Source of the DNA: an uncultured Mycoplasmatota bacterium
GTDB lineage: Bacteria; Bacillota_I; Bacilli_A; RF39; UBA660
DNA length: 52,633 nt
NCBI GenBank assembly: GCA_946553095.1
Contig: CAMNRN010000002.1
Coordinates: forward strand, 1-52,633
Reading direction: 5' to 3'
Positions 33,500 through 42,182 of this stretch are shown one piece after another. The position numbers were made by a program, and so were the translations under genes. Below the pieces are notes generated by a model, which made no database searches, was not told the DNA's origin, and saw nothing but the letters and a program-made list of their open reading frames with translations. Position 1 is the stretch's first letter. Each line of letters starts with the position of its first letter.

Positions 33500-33694
33500 A
33501 TGGAAAATCAAAATGAAATCATGGAAGTTGTAGAACAAGGAGGTTCTAAGAAAGTACTAAAGAAAGTAGCAATAGTTGCAGCTGGAATTGCAGCTGGTGT
33601 TGCTGGAGTAGTTCTTTGGAAGAAAAGAAAAGCGAAACAACAAATTGAAGAAATTGAGATTTCCGAAGATTCTAACGAATCAGAAGAAAACTAA
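33500..33694 (+). CDS. Small single-pass membrane protein
   Basis: The 64-residue protein has an acidic/polar N-terminus, a basic KKVLKK, then an Ala/Gly-rich membrane segment (about 27-43, VAIVAAGIAAGVAGVVL). After WKKRKAKQQ comes an acidic C-terminus. It resembles the genes at 32439 (KKVLKK start) and 41599 in plan. It has its own promoter-like element 8, AAAGGAGG and a terminator, so it is a single-gene cassette within the DUF6353 region. Confidence 0.6.
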   Translation: MENQNEIMEVVEQGGSKKVLKKVAIVAAGIAAGVAGVVLWKKRKAKQQIEEIEISEDSNESEEN

Positions 33695-33702
33695 TCTTTG
33701 TT

Positions 33703-33746
33703 AGAGGAGTGACTCATGTTGCTCCTTTGACTTTTTATATTTTTAA
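33703..33746 (+). terminator. Hairpin terminator
   Basis: AGGAG (33705-33709) pairs with CTCCT (33722-33726), with GAGT/ACTC pairing possible inside, followed by TTGACTTTTTATATTTTT. It lies between the small membrane protein gene and the gene at 33762. Confidence 0.55.
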
Positions 33747-33761
33747 GAAAGGAAAATAGTT

Positions 33762-34409
33762 ATGAGTAAAATAGACCCAAGTCAATCTATGGAAAATTTT
33801 GATTACAAATCTAACTCAAATAAGTCTAAGACTGAAGCAGTTAAGCAAGCCGAAGAAAAAAGAGTGGAAAAGGTTGTAACTGGTAAAGTGGTTACAAAGA
33901 AAAAAAGTGGATTCTCTAAATTTGCTGGTGAGTTTATATCCGAAGATGCTAAGAATATTAAATCTTATGTTATCGGAGATGTATTAATTCCAGCATTTAA
34001 GAAAGCTATATCTGATATAATAACTGATGGCATTGATATGATATTATATGGAGGAAATGGTCGAAGTCGTTCCGGAAGATCTAATGCTGATAGAGTATCA
34101 TATAGAAGTTATTATGATGATCGTAGACCATCTGATAGATTAACCACTAGTAGATATAGTAGTAATAGTTATTCATATGATGATATTATTCTTGATTCTA
34201 GAGGAGAAGCTGAAGAAGTTTTGGCTAGAATGGATGAATTAATGGATACATACGGATTAGTTAGAGTTGCCGACTTGAAGGATTTAGTTGGTATAACAGG
34301 TAGTTACACTGATAATAAATACGGTTGGACAAACATTCGTAATGCAGAAATAGTTCATGTACGTGATGGTTGGATGATCAAAATGCCTAGAGCAGTAGCT
34401 ATAGATTAA
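33762..34409 (+). CDS. Conserved gut-phage protein of unknown function
   Basis: The 215-residue protein has a charged N-terminus, then VVTGKVVTKKKSGFSKFAGE and an amphipathic region (IGDVLIPAFKKAISDIITDG) ending in MILYGGNG. A Ser/Arg/Tyr-rich low-complexity stretch follows (about 98-145). The C-terminal domain contains LDSRGEAEEVLARMDELMDT, VADLKDLVGI and YGWTNIRNAEIVHVRDGW. I know the family from many gut siphophages as a hypothetical always near DUF6353 genes. No catalytic motif is apparent. Confidence 0.6.
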   Translation: MSKIDPSQSMENFDYKSNSNKSKTEAVKQAEEKRVEKVVTGKVVTKKKSGFSKFAGEFISEDAKNIKSYVIGDVLIPAFKKAISDIITDGIDMILYGGNGRSRSGRSNADRVSYRSYYDDRRPSDRLTTSRYSSNSYSYDDIILDSRGEAEEVLARMDELMDTYGLVRVADLKDLVGITGSYTDNKYGWTNIRNAEIVHVRDGWMIKMPRAVAID

Positions 34410-34427
34410 TAAAGGAGGAGTATAATA

Positions 34428-35363
34428 ATGGAATTATTAGATAAAGCAACTAGATTATTTTACGCTAGTAAAGCTACAATAGTAAAACATAGTCCTGAAA
34501 TCTTAATGGTTGCAGGCATAGCTGGTACTGTTGCTACTACAGTAATAGCTTGTAAACAAACTTTAAAAGTAGACAAAATAATGAAAGAGCATAAAGAAAA
34601 AGTGGATGCTGTTCATACTTGTATAGAAGAAAAAAGAGCAGATTACACTGAACAAGATGCTCAAAAAGATTTAACTATAACTTATACCCAAACCGGAGTT
34701 CAATTAGTTAAATTATATGCCCCAGCAATAGGATTAGGTGTATTATCTATTACAGCAATCGTGTCTGGTCATAAAATATTAAAGAAAAGAAATGTCGCAC
34801 TTGCAGCTGCTTATGCAATTGTTGATAAAAGTTTCAAGTCATATCGTTCTAATGTTGTAGAAAGATTTGGAGCACAAGTTGATGATGAGTTAAGACATAA
34901 TATTAAGGCTCAAAAAATGAAAACTAGGAATGAAGATGGAAAATCTGTTAATGAAGAAGTACAACTTATTGATGGAGATCTATCTCAATTAGAATGTAGT
35001 GATTATGCTAGATTCTTTGACTCTAGTTGTCAAGGTCATACAAAAGATCCAGAGTATAATTTAATGTACTTACGTCAACAACAATCTTATTGTAATGAGA
35101 TACTAAAATCACGAGGATATCTATTCTTGAATGAAGTATATAAAATACTTGATATACCTCAAACTAAAGCGGGTCAAATAGTTGGATGGGTATACAATAA
35201 GGATGAAAACAAAGTCGACGGTGATAATTATGTTGACTTTGGAATTTACAACACAAAATATGAACCTAGTAGAAGGTTTGTAAATGGTTGTGAATACAAT
35301 ATACTTTTGGACTTTAATGTAGATGGTCCAATTTTAGATAAAATAGGATTCGGTAGAATCTAA
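34428..35363 (+). CDS. DUF6353-like membrane protein, paralogue 3
   Basis: The longest paralogue, 311 residues. VKHSPEILMVAGIAGTVATT and VIACKQTLK give the first membrane segment. A charged loop with about 40 extra residues follows, then the second segment (about 95-115, APAIGLGVLSITAIVSG) and the AAAYAIVDKSFKSYRSNVV helix shared with paralogue 2. The C-terminal domain has KSRGYLFLNEVYKILDIPQT and GQIVGWVYN. Three diverged copies within 3.7 kb indicate old duplication with separate roles. A strong AAAGGAGGAG precedes it. Confidence 0.78.
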   Translation: MELLDKATRLFYASKATIVKHSPEILMVAGIAGTVATTVIACKQTLKVDKIMKEHKEKVDAVHTCIEEKRADYTEQDAQKDLTITYTQTGVQLVKLYAPAIGLGVLSITAIVSGHKILKKRNVALAAAYAIVDKSFKSYRSNVVERFGAQVDDELRHNIKAQKMKTRNEDGKSVNEEVQLIDGDLSQLECSDYARFFDSSCQGHTKDPEYNLMYLRQQQSYCNEILKSRGYLFLNEVYKILDIPQTKAGQIVGWVYNKDENKVDGDNYVDFGIYNTKYEPSRRFVNGCEYNILLDFNVDGPILDKIGFGRI

Positions 35364-35375
35364 TAAGGAGGATAT

Positions 35376-35942
35376 ATGAAAAATTTATTTATATTTTTAG
35401 CTGGTGGCGCAGTTGGAGCCGTTGTCACAGCAAAATTAGTTGAGAAATACTACAGACAAATAGCAGATGAAGAAATTGCTGATGTAGTTGAACATTTCAA
35501 GAATAAAGAAAAAGAATTAAAAAAATTAGAAGAAGAAAAAGTTGAGGATACTAATAAAACCGAAAAGAAAAATACGAAAAAGAATGAAAAGAAACAAGCC
35601 GCTAAAATAATTAACTCAGAAAATTATGGTGAGGCTAGTGTTGAAGAGGTTGAAGAAAAACTAATAAATACTCCAATAGAGAGTGTAACGGGAATCGAAA
35701 TCATAGACCCAATTGAATTTGGTGAAGAAGAGGGTTTTGATAGTAAAACTTGGATGTACTGGAACGATAATGTACTCACGAATGAATTTGATGAGATCGT
35801 AGAACCAGATGATATTGTAGAATTTATTGGTGATGCTTTAACACATTTCGGTGATATTGAACAGGATTCTGTATATGTTAGAAATAGAGCTAACAACACA
35901 GACTATGAAATCTTAAAATCAGAAAAAGAATTTTATGCATAA
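35376..35942 (+). CDS. Membrane-anchored conserved gut-phage protein
   Basis: The 188-residue protein has one N-terminal Gly/Ala-rich membrane segment (about 3-22, NLFIFLAGGAVGAVVTAKLV), then EKYYRQIADEEI. A long Lys/Glu low-complexity linker follows (about 40-80). The soluble C-terminal domain contains IIDPIEFGEEEG, TWMYWNDNVLTNE and HFGDIEQDSVYVRN, then TDYEILKS. The same plan is common next to DUF6353 genes in gut siphophages. The function is unknown. It shares an operon with paralogue 3. Confidence 0.6.
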   Translation: MKNLFIFLAGGAVGAVVTAKLVEKYYRQIADEEIADVVEHFKNKEKELKKLEEEKVEDTNKTEKKNTKKNEKKQAAKIINSENYGEASVEEVEEKLINTPIESVTGIEIIDPIEFGEEEGFDSKTWMYWNDNVLTNEFDEIVEPDDIVEFIGDALTHFGDIEQDSVYVRNRANNTDYEILKSEKEFYA

Positions 35943-35958
35943 TAGGAGATAAAACATA

Positions 35959-36519
35959 ATGTCATATAGTGATCAAATTACCAACGAGTACTTTGATTGG
36001 ATGTATAATTATGTTTGTGAAGGTAGAGCTCATAAAGAAATATCATACAGAAAACTGTTTGTTTATTTACATGATACAGAATTTACGTATTCTATTGAAA
36101 GAGATGAAAATAGAGCATATGATGGAATATGTTTAAGAAAACGTTTTGCACATACAAAACCAGAAGAAGATTACAACTATATTCTTGATATTTTGGATGG
36201 TCCATGCTCAGTATTGGAAATGATGATAGCATTAGCTATTCGTTTCGAAGAAGAGATTATGGATAATCCACAATATGGTTGTAGGACTCAACAATGGTTT
36301 TGGTCTATGTTAAAAAACATGGGACTTAATCTTATGACAGATGCTGTATTTGATAGAAGATATACTGAACAAGCTGTAAATATTATGTTAAATCGCGAAT
36401 ACGAACGAAACGGACGTGGAGGCTTGTTTTATATACCAAATTGTAAAGACGATTTACGTAGATTCGAAATATGGACTCAACTTTGTTGGTTTTCAAATGC
36501 ATTTTTAAGTGATTTTTAG
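35959..36519 (+). CDS. Conserved phage protein of unknown function
   Basis: The 186-residue, aromatic-rich soluble protein contains YFDWMYNYVCEGR near the start, LDGPCSVLEMMIALAIRFEE in the middle, WFWSMLKNMGLNLMTD after it, and LFYIPNCKDDLRRFEIWTQL towards the end. I recognise the family as a gut-phage hypothetical in early regions. No motif of a known enzyme class is obvious. It has a weak TAGGAGAT site and follows the membrane-protein operon. Confidence 0.58.
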   Translation: MSYSDQITNEYFDWMYNYVCEGRAHKEISYRKLFVYLHDTEFTYSIERDENRAYDGICLRKRFAHTKPEEDYNYILDILDGPCSVLEMMIALAIRFEEEIMDNPQYGCRTQQWFWSMLKNMGLNLMTDAVFDRRYTEQAVNIMLNREYERNGRGGLFYIPNCKDDLRRFEIWTQLCWFSNAFLSDF

Positions 36520-36545
36520 TTAATTGAAAAAGGAAGATGTAAATT

Positions 36546-36755
36546 ATGACAAAATTAGATAATACACGTATCGATGGTTGCATCCCTTGGCTTAAGAAAG
36601 AAATGGATAAAAACGATCTATTTATATTTAGAGTCATAGATGAAGACCATATAGGGGCTTTCTTTAAAAATGACCCTGACCATTGTTTTTGTGTGTTTTA
36701 TGTCAAAGTTGTACAGCGTATTATTGATGAGGAGTTTGAATCGGAAGGAGGGTAA
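36546..36755 (+). CDS. Small protein before the replication gene
   Basis: The 69-residue protein has no recognised domain. It contains IPWLKKEMDKNDLFIFRVID and a Cys/Phe-rich strand (HCFCVFYVKVV). It ends five bases before the replication fusion gene, whose ribosome binding site lies in its last codons (GGAAGGAGGG), so the two are probably translated together. No function can be assigned. Confidence 0.5.
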   Translation: MTKLDNTRIDGCIPWLKKEMDKNDLFIFRVIDEDHIGAFFKNDPDHCFCVFYVKVVQRIIDEEFESEGG

Positions 36756-36760
36756 GTAAG

Positions 36761-39700
36761 ATGCCAGATTTCTTGATCATATCCATTCGACCTACTAAGG
36801 CCGGAGTTGATATAACGCCTACGTTCCGATTATATCCAAAGTCTCAAGATCTTATGATAAGAGGAGGAGACTTTTATGCGGTATGGATCGAGGAACGTGG
36901 ATTGTGGTCTACAAATGAAGACGATGCGTTAAATTTAATCGATCTACAACTGGCAAAGGCTTACGAAGAGTATAAATCCGAACATCCAGATGTAAGAGCT
37001 AATGTTCAATATACTTGGGATTCAAGCTCAGGGTCAATAGACCGTTGGCATAAATATTGTCAAAAACAAAAGAGAGATTCTTTTGAAATGCTAGACGAGA
37101 CTATTATATTTGCTAACACTCAAACAGATAAGAAAAATTATGCTAGTAAGAAACTTCCTTATTCTTTAGAACAGGGTAATATAGATGCTTATGATAAACT
37201 CATAGGAACTTTATACTCTGCAAAAGAAAGGCATAAAATTGAATGGGCTATAGGGTCGATAATACAAGGTGACTCTAAATTCATACAAAAATTCTTAGTG
37301 TTTTATGGTGCTGCAGGTACAGGTAAGTCAACAATATTAAATATTATACAGAAATTATTTGAGGGATACTATTCAGTATTTGATGCAAAAGCTTTGGGCT
37401 CTGCTAGTAATAGCTTTGCACTTGAAGCTTTTAAAGGTAATCCTCTTGTTGCAATTCAACACGATGGTGATTTATCAAGGATTGAAGATAATACTAGATT
37501 AAATAGTCTAGTTTCTCATGAATTGATGACTGTAAATGAGAAATTCAAGTCAACTTATGCAAATAGGTTCAAATGTTTCTTATTTATGGGTACAAACAAA
37601 CCAGTTAAGATTACGGACGGTAAGTCTGGTCTTATAAGACGTTTAATTGATGTACATCCATCTGGTGATAAATTACCAGCAAGAGAGTATAAAGATACTG
37701 TAAAGAAAGTAGACTTTGAATTGGGGGCAATAGCATGGCATTGCAGAGAGGTATATTTAAAGGACCCTGATGCATATGACGATTATATTCCTACTGCTAT
37801 GTTAGGAGCATCAAATGACTTTTATAACTTTGTTATTGATGCATATCATGTGTTTAAAAAACAGAATGGTACAACATTAAAAGCAGCTTGGGAAATGTAT
37901 AAAACTTATTGTGATGATGCAAAGGTTGGGTATCCTTTGTCTCAAAGAGCATTTAAGGAGGAATTGAAAAATTACTTTATAGAGTATAGTGATCGATTTA
38001 ATCTTGACGATGGAACAAGAGTTAGAAGTTATTATGAAGGATTCAAGACCAGTATCTTTGAACAAGAAGATAAGAAAGAAGAACCTCCTTCTACTACAGA
38101 TATTGATATTTTTGCCGATTTCAAAGAGCAGGATTCGATATTTGATAGAGAATGTAAAGATTGTCTAGCTCAATATGCTTCAACAAAAGAGACTCCTAGT
38201 AAAAAATGGGAGACTGTCAAGACTACATTAAAAGATTTAGACACATCAAGAACTCATTATGTTGCATTACCAGAAAATCATATAGTTATAGATTTTGATA
38301 TAAAAGATGATACTGGTAAAAAATCTTTCGAAAAGAATCTGGAAGCAGCTTTAAAATTTCCGGCTACGTACGCTGAACTCTCTAAAAGTGGAGAAGGTAT
38401 ACATCTTCATTATATTTACAAAGGAGATGTAACTAAACTTAGTAGGGTTTATGCAGATAGTGTAGAAATAAAGGTGTTTACAGGCAAAAGTTCTTTACGT
38501 AGACGATTAACTAAATGTAATAGTTTACCTATAAAGAGCATAAGCTCTGGATTACCTACGAAAGGAGAAAAGAAAATGGTAAGTTCGGATGTTATAAAGA
38601 GCGAAAAAGGGCTCAGACGAATGATTGAACGAAACATGCAGAAAGAGTTTCACCCAGGCACAAAACCTAGTATTGATTTTATTAATAAAATATTAGAGGA
38701 TGCATATGAGGGTGGAATGAAATATGACTTGAGTGATATGAAAAACGAAGTCTATGCTTTTGCTATGAATAGTACAAATCAAGCAGAATATTGTGTTGCT
38801 TTAGTTAAGCAAATGCATTTCAAGTCTGATGAAGCTTCTTCTCCAGTTGATACAAAAGAGGATACTATAGTATTTTATGATATAGAAGTATTTCCCAATT
38901 TGTTCTTGGTTAATTGGAAAAAAATGGGAGAAGAAAATAAGGTTGTTAGGATGATTAATCCTACATCTGAAGAAATAGAAGAACTACTAAAGTATAAATT
39001 AGTTGGTTTTAACTGTAGAAGATACGATAATCATATTATATATGCTAGATTAATGGGATATAGTAATGAGCAATTATATAACCTATCTCAGAGAATTATT
39101 AACGGAGAACGTAACGCATTCTTTGGTGAAGCATATAATTTATCATATACTGATATTTATGACTTCGCTTCTGCAGGAAATAAGAAATCTCTTAAGAAAT
39201 TAGAGATTGAGATGGGTATACATCATCAAGAATTAGGTTTACCATGGGATCAACCAGTACCAGAGGACAAATGGGAACAAGTAGCAGAATATTGTGATAA
39301 TGACGTTATTGCAACAGAAGCAGCTTGGTCTTATTTAAAATCTGACTGGACAGCTAGAGAAATTCTTGCAGATTTAGCTGGTTTAACGGTTAATGATACT
39401 ACTAATACACTTACTACTAGATTTATATTTGGAAGTAATAAAACTCCACAAGGAGAATTCTGTTATAGGAATATGGCAGAACCAGTATTTGAATTAGATC
39501 CTGAAGTAGAACAATTCTTAAAAGAAGCTTGTCCAGCTATGATGTCTCAGAAACATGGAGAAGCTAAAAGTTTGCTTCCATATTTCCCAGGATATACTTT
39601 TGAAGGTGGAAAATCTATCTACAAAGGCGAAGAAGTTGGAGAAGGTGGATATGTATATGCTGAACCAGGTATGCATTATAATGTAGCATTACTTGATATA

Positions 39701-40762
39701 GCATCAATGCATCCACACAGTCTAATCGGAGAGTGTTTCTTTGGACCACATTTCACCAGACGATTTAAAGAAATCGTTGACGGACGTGTTACAATTAAAC
39801 ATGAAGATTGGGACGAAGTTAATAAAATGCTTGATGGAAAACTTACCAAATATGTTAATGAAGTTAAAGCTGGAAAGATGAAATCTAAGGATTTGGCTAA
39901 CGCATTAAAGACAGCTATTAACTCAGTATATGGTTTGACATCAGCAAACTTTGATAATCCATTTAGAGATATTAGAAATAAAGATAACATTGTTGCAAAA
40001 CGTGGTGCTTTATTTATGATTGATTTAAAGGAAGAAGTACAAAAGAGAGGATTCACTGTTGCACATATTAAGACGGATTCTATCAAAATACCTAATGCCA
40101 CTCCAGAGATTATACAATTTGTTATGGACTTTGGACAAAAGTATGGTTATACTTTCGAACATGAGGCTACATACGATAGGATGTGCTTAGTTAACGACGC
40201 AGTTTATATTTGTAGATATGACGATGGTCATTGGGATGCAACGGGTGCACAATTCGCCGTTCCATATGTATTCAAGACATTATTTAGCAAAGAGTCAATA
40301 GAATTTGACGATAAAGTGGAAACCAAGTCTGTTACTTCTGCATTGTATCTAGATATGAACGAGAGTTTACCTGATGTTTCTTTAGAGGAAAAAGAATTAG
40401 CCAAACTTGAAAGTTCATTTAGAAAAGGATCAATGGATGAAGCAGAGTACAATACTAGGAAAGAAGGATTCAATTTGGCTATTGCTAAAGGTCATGATTA
40501 TCAGTTTGTTGGAAAAGTTGGTGCATTCTGTCCAATAAAACCTGGATGTGGTGGAGGATTATTAGTACGTGAAAAAGACGGAAAATATTATGCTGCTACT
40601 GGTAGTAAAGGTTATAGATGGCTTGAATCTGAAATTGTACGAAATAATCCAGATATTATTGATGAACAATATTATAAAGATTTAGTTAATGATGCTGTTG
40701 ATACAATATCTCAATATGGAGACTTTGAGATGTTTGTTAGTGATATAAAGGAGGAGAATTAA
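36761..40762 (+). CDS. Replication fusion protein: SF3-type helicase, primase-like (AEP) part and DNA polymerase with 3'-5' exonuclease
   Basis: This 1,333-residue protein joins three replication activities. Residues about 150-400 form a DUF5906/D5-type helicase with Walker A GAAGTGKST (near 183) and QHDGDLSRIEDNTRLNS. Residues about 495-590 resemble an archaeo-eukaryotic primase fragment with DFDIKDD (near 510) and SGEGIHLHY (near 542). From about 700 comes a DNA polymerase: exonuclease motifs YDIEVF (705), FNCRRYDNH and YCDNDV, then family B-like motifs LLDIASMHPHS (976), NSVYG (1055) and HIKTDS (1103). Motif C has KTDS in place of the usual DTDS. I know similar fusions from gut siphophages. 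Confidence 0.88.
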   Translation: MPDFLIISIRPTKAGVDITPTFRLYPKSQDLMIRGGDFYAVWIEERGLWSTNEDDALNLIDLQLAKAYEEYKSEHPDVRANVQYTWDSSSGSIDRWHKYCQKQKRDSFEMLDETIIFANTQTDKKNYASKKLPYSLEQGNIDAYDKLIGTLYSAKERHKIEWAIGSIIQGDSKFIQKFLVFYGAAGTGKSTILNIIQKLFEGYYSVFDAKALGSASNSFALEAFKGNPLVAIQHDGDLSRIEDNTRLNSLVSHELMTVNEKFKSTYANRFKCFLFMGTNKPVKITDGKSGLIRRLIDVHPSGDKLPAREYKDTVKKVDFELGAIAWHCREVYLKDPDAYDDYIPTAMLGASNDFYNFVIDAYHVFKKQNGTTLKAAWEMYKTYCDDAKVGYPLSQRAFKEELKNYFIEYSDRFNLDDGTRVRSYYEGFKTSIFEQEDKKEEPPSTTDIDIFADFKEQDSIFDRECKDCLAQYASTKETPSKKWETVKTTLKDLDTSRTHYVALPENHIVIDFDIKDDTGKKSFEKNLEAALKFPATYAELSKSGEGIHLHYIYKGDVTKLSRVYADSVEIKVFTGKSSLRRRLTKCNSLPIKSISSGLPTKGEKKMVSSDVIKSEKGLRRMIERNMQKEFHPGTKPSIDFINKILEDAYEGGMKYDLSDMKNEVYAFAMNSTNQAEYCVALVKQMHFKSDEASSPVDTKEDTIVFYDIEVFPNLFLVNWKKMGEENKVVRMINPTSEEIEELLKYKLVGFNCRRYDNHIIYARLMGYSNEQLYNLSQRIINGERNAFFGEAYNLSYTDIYDFASAGNKKSLKKLEIEMGIHHQELGLPWDQPVPEDKWEQVAEYCDNDVIATEAAWSYLKSDWTAREILADLAGLTVNDTTNTLTTRFIFGSNKTPQGEFCYRNMAEPVFELDPEVEQFLKEACPAMMSQKHGEAKSLLPYFPGYTFEGGKSIYKGEEVGEGGYVYAEPGMHYNVALLDIASMHPHSLIGECFFGPHFTRRFKEIVDGRVTIKHEDWDEVNKMLDGKLTKYVNEVKAGKMKSKDLANALKTAINSVYGLTSANFDNPFRDIRNKDNIVAKRGALFMIDLKEEVQKRGFTVAHIKTDSIKIPNATPEIIQFVMDFGQKYGYTFEHEATYDRMCLVNDAVYICRYDDGHWDATGAQFAVPYVFKTLFSKESIEFDDKVETKSVTSALYLDMNESLPDVSLEEKELAKLESSFRKGSMDEAEYNTRKEGFNLAIAKGHDYQFVGKVGAFCPIKPGCGGGLLVREKDGKYYAATGSKGYRWLESEIVRNNPDIIDEQYYKDLVNDAVDTISQYGDFEMFVSDIKEEN

Positions 40763-40885
40763 ATGAATAATATATCATTTTATTTAACTACTTTTACTCT
40801 AGGTATGGTGGGTTACTTCGGTGTTAAAACCGGAGAACTTGTTTGGGGTAAGGTAGTAGAACCTAAACTAGTTTCAAAGAAATAA
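40763..40885 (+). CDS. Tiny 40-residue membrane-like protein
   Basis: The ATG overlaps the stop of the replication gene closely (TTAAATG) behind AAAGGAGGAG. The 40-residue product has one weakly hydrophobic segment (about 5-20, SFYLTTFTLGMVGYFG) and ends VVEPKLVSKK. A good ribosome binding site and coupled position make it likely real. No family is recognised. It lies directly before the putative ssDNA-binding protein. Confidence 0.5.
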   Translation: MNNISFYLTTFTLGMVGYFGVKTGELVWGKVVEPKLVSKK

Positions 40886-40923
40886 TTTATATTTGTAAAA
40901 AATAATAGGAGGAAAGAAAAATT

Positions 40924-41394
40924 ATGCAAATTAGATTTAGAGGAGACATCTTAGAAATTGAAGATGCTCGAATTATTTATCGCAACTTTGAAGGAGTTGC
41001 TAGTAAATTTAACCGTGAAGGAGATAGAAACTTTGCAGTTATTATTCCAAATGAAGAGATAAAAGACCAACTAATAGAAGCTGGATGGAATGTTAAGGTT
41101 AAACCACCTCGTGATGAGGATGAAGGACCATTTATGTTCTTACCAGTTAAGGTTAAGTTTAATAACAGAGGACCTTCTGCTTATATTAGATCAGGTGAGA
41201 ATGTTACGCGACTTAATGAAGAAACAATCGCTATGCTTGATGAAGTGGATATCCAAAGTGTAAGTTGTGATGTGCGTCCATATGATTGGGATGTTAATGG
41301 AAAACAAGGTCGTACTGCATATTTGCAAGCAATTGATGTTATACAAAGTATAGATAGATTTGGTGATAGATATGCACAAGAAGGTAAAATTTAG
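40924..41394 (+). CDS. Putative single-stranded DNA-binding protein
   Basis: The 156-residue, beta-rich, acidic-ended protein starts FRGDILEIEDARIIYRNFEG. It has DRNFAVIIPNEEIKDQLIEA, VKVKPPRDEDEGPFMFLPVK and a closing RPYDWDVNGKQGRTAYLQAI. The strand pattern suits an OB-fold. It follows the polymerase gene, and related proteins occupy this place in many gut phages. The ssDNA-binding role is inferred from fold pattern, acidic tail and position, not from a diagnostic motif. An AGGAGG site lies upstream. Confidence 0.45.
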   Translation: MQIRFRGDILEIEDARIIYRNFEGVASKFNREGDRNFAVIIPNEEIKDQLIEAGWNVKVKPPRDEDEGPFMFLPVKVKFNNRGPSAYIRSGENVTRLNEETIAMLDEVDIQSVSCDVRPYDWDVNGKQGRTAYLQAIDVIQSIDRFGDRYAQEGKI

Positions 41395-41578
41395 TCAGAT
41401 AGTAGCTCAACTTTTAGAGCTGCTTTCGATATGGCTAAGAAGCTGGGGTATAAATGCTATCATGGTAGCGCTTATATGCTGGTGTTTTAATATTAATTGT
41501 ACACTAAAATTGTGTACTGGAATTTGGCTAATATTTCTACTCATAAACATGAGTGTGAAAATTAGATATAGAAAGTAA
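41372..41578 (+). CDS. Small membrane protein overlapping the putative SSB gene
   Basis: The 68-residue protein has a basic N-terminus, an amphipathic start (VAQLLELLSIWLRSWG) and two close hydrophobic segments (INAIMVALICWCFNI, and LCTGIWLIFLLINM). ATG 41372 lies inside the preceding gene (23-base overlap) with GGTGAT at short spacing. An in-frame GTG at 41360 is an alternative. Function unknown; it continues the pattern of small membrane proteins around replication genes. Confidence 0.5.
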   Translation: MHKKVKFSQIVAQLLELLSIWLRSWGINAIMVALICWCFNINCTLKLCTGIWLIFLLINMSVKIRYRK

Positions 41579-41598
41579 CAGATAAGGAGGAAATTAAA

Positions 41599-41802
41599 AT
41601 GAAAGAAAAAATGTTACAAGTAAAAGAATATGTTATTGCTCATAAAAAGCAAATTATTATTGGGGCTGGGGTTTTAGCAATTGCTGCTATTAGTGCTAAA
41701 CCTATTATTAAAAAGCTTAAGGCTGTAGAAGTATCTGATGATACTCTTGAAGAAATCACAGGTGGAGCTATCGAAGAAGTAACATCTACAGAGGAGGCTT
41801 AA
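41599..41802 (+). CDS. Small single-pass membrane protein
   Basis: The 67-residue protein has a basic start (MKEKMLQVKEYVIAHKKQ), a membrane segment (about 19-35, IIIGAGVLAIAAISAKP), Lys-rich IIKKLK, and an acidic C-terminal tail. Its plan matches the small protein at 33500. An AAGGAGG site precedes it. It is probably translated with the next gene, whose GAGGAGG site lies in its last codons. No known function. Confidence 0.55.
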   Translation: MKEKMLQVKEYVIAHKKQIIIGAGVLAIAAISAKPIIKKLKAVEVSDDTLEEITGGAIEEVTSTEEA

Positions 41803-41803
41803 C

Positions 41804-42142
41804 ATGGAAGAAGTAAGAGAAGAAAACATGGTTTATGCTGCTAAAACAGCTGAAGATTATGTAAAAGCTTTAAATAACACAAATGGTATATCTTTGGATA
41901 TGACTATTGAAATGATGGAATCTACTGATTATAAAGTTAGATTTATCGCTGAATACGTACAAAATAAAATACGTTATAACAGTTTACATCAAATGCTAGT
42001 TAAGTTAGATGCTGGAACTTTGGAATTTACTCCAGATTGTCCTGCACAAATACTTAGAAACCAAAAAGCATTTATGGGAAATTATCTTAATCAATTAGAA
42101 ATTAGAGCCGAAATAGAAAAGATACCTTTACCTCATATGTAA
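41804..42142 (+). CDS. Conserved small phage protein
   Basis: The 112-residue soluble, helical protein contains TAEDYVKALNNTNGISLDMT, YKVRFIAEYVQNKIRYNSL and HQMLVKLDAGTLEFTPDCP. I know similar short proteins from many gut-phage early regions, always unnamed. The start is two bases after the previous stop region and is set by GAGGAGG. The helical layout suggests a binding or adaptor role, but nothing in it is diagnostic. Confidence 0.5.
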   Translation: MEEVREENMVYAAKTAEDYVKALNNTNGISLDMTIEMMESTDYKVRFIAEYVQNKIRYNSLHQMLVKLDAGTLEFTPDCPAQILRNQKAFMGNYLNQLEIRAEIEKIPLPHM

Positions 42143-42172
42143 TACGCGTTTTAAACATGTCGTATAATGAGG
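42140..42172 (+). promoter_or_regulatory. Repeated promoter-like element, copy 9
   Basis: TAATACGCGTTTTAAACATG then TCGTATAATGAGGAG. The -10 is consensus TATAAT (42163-42168). It is separated by 8.7 kb from the next nearest copy, so the element is not confined to the small-gene array. Confidence 0.65.
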
Positions 42173-42182
42173 AGATGATATT

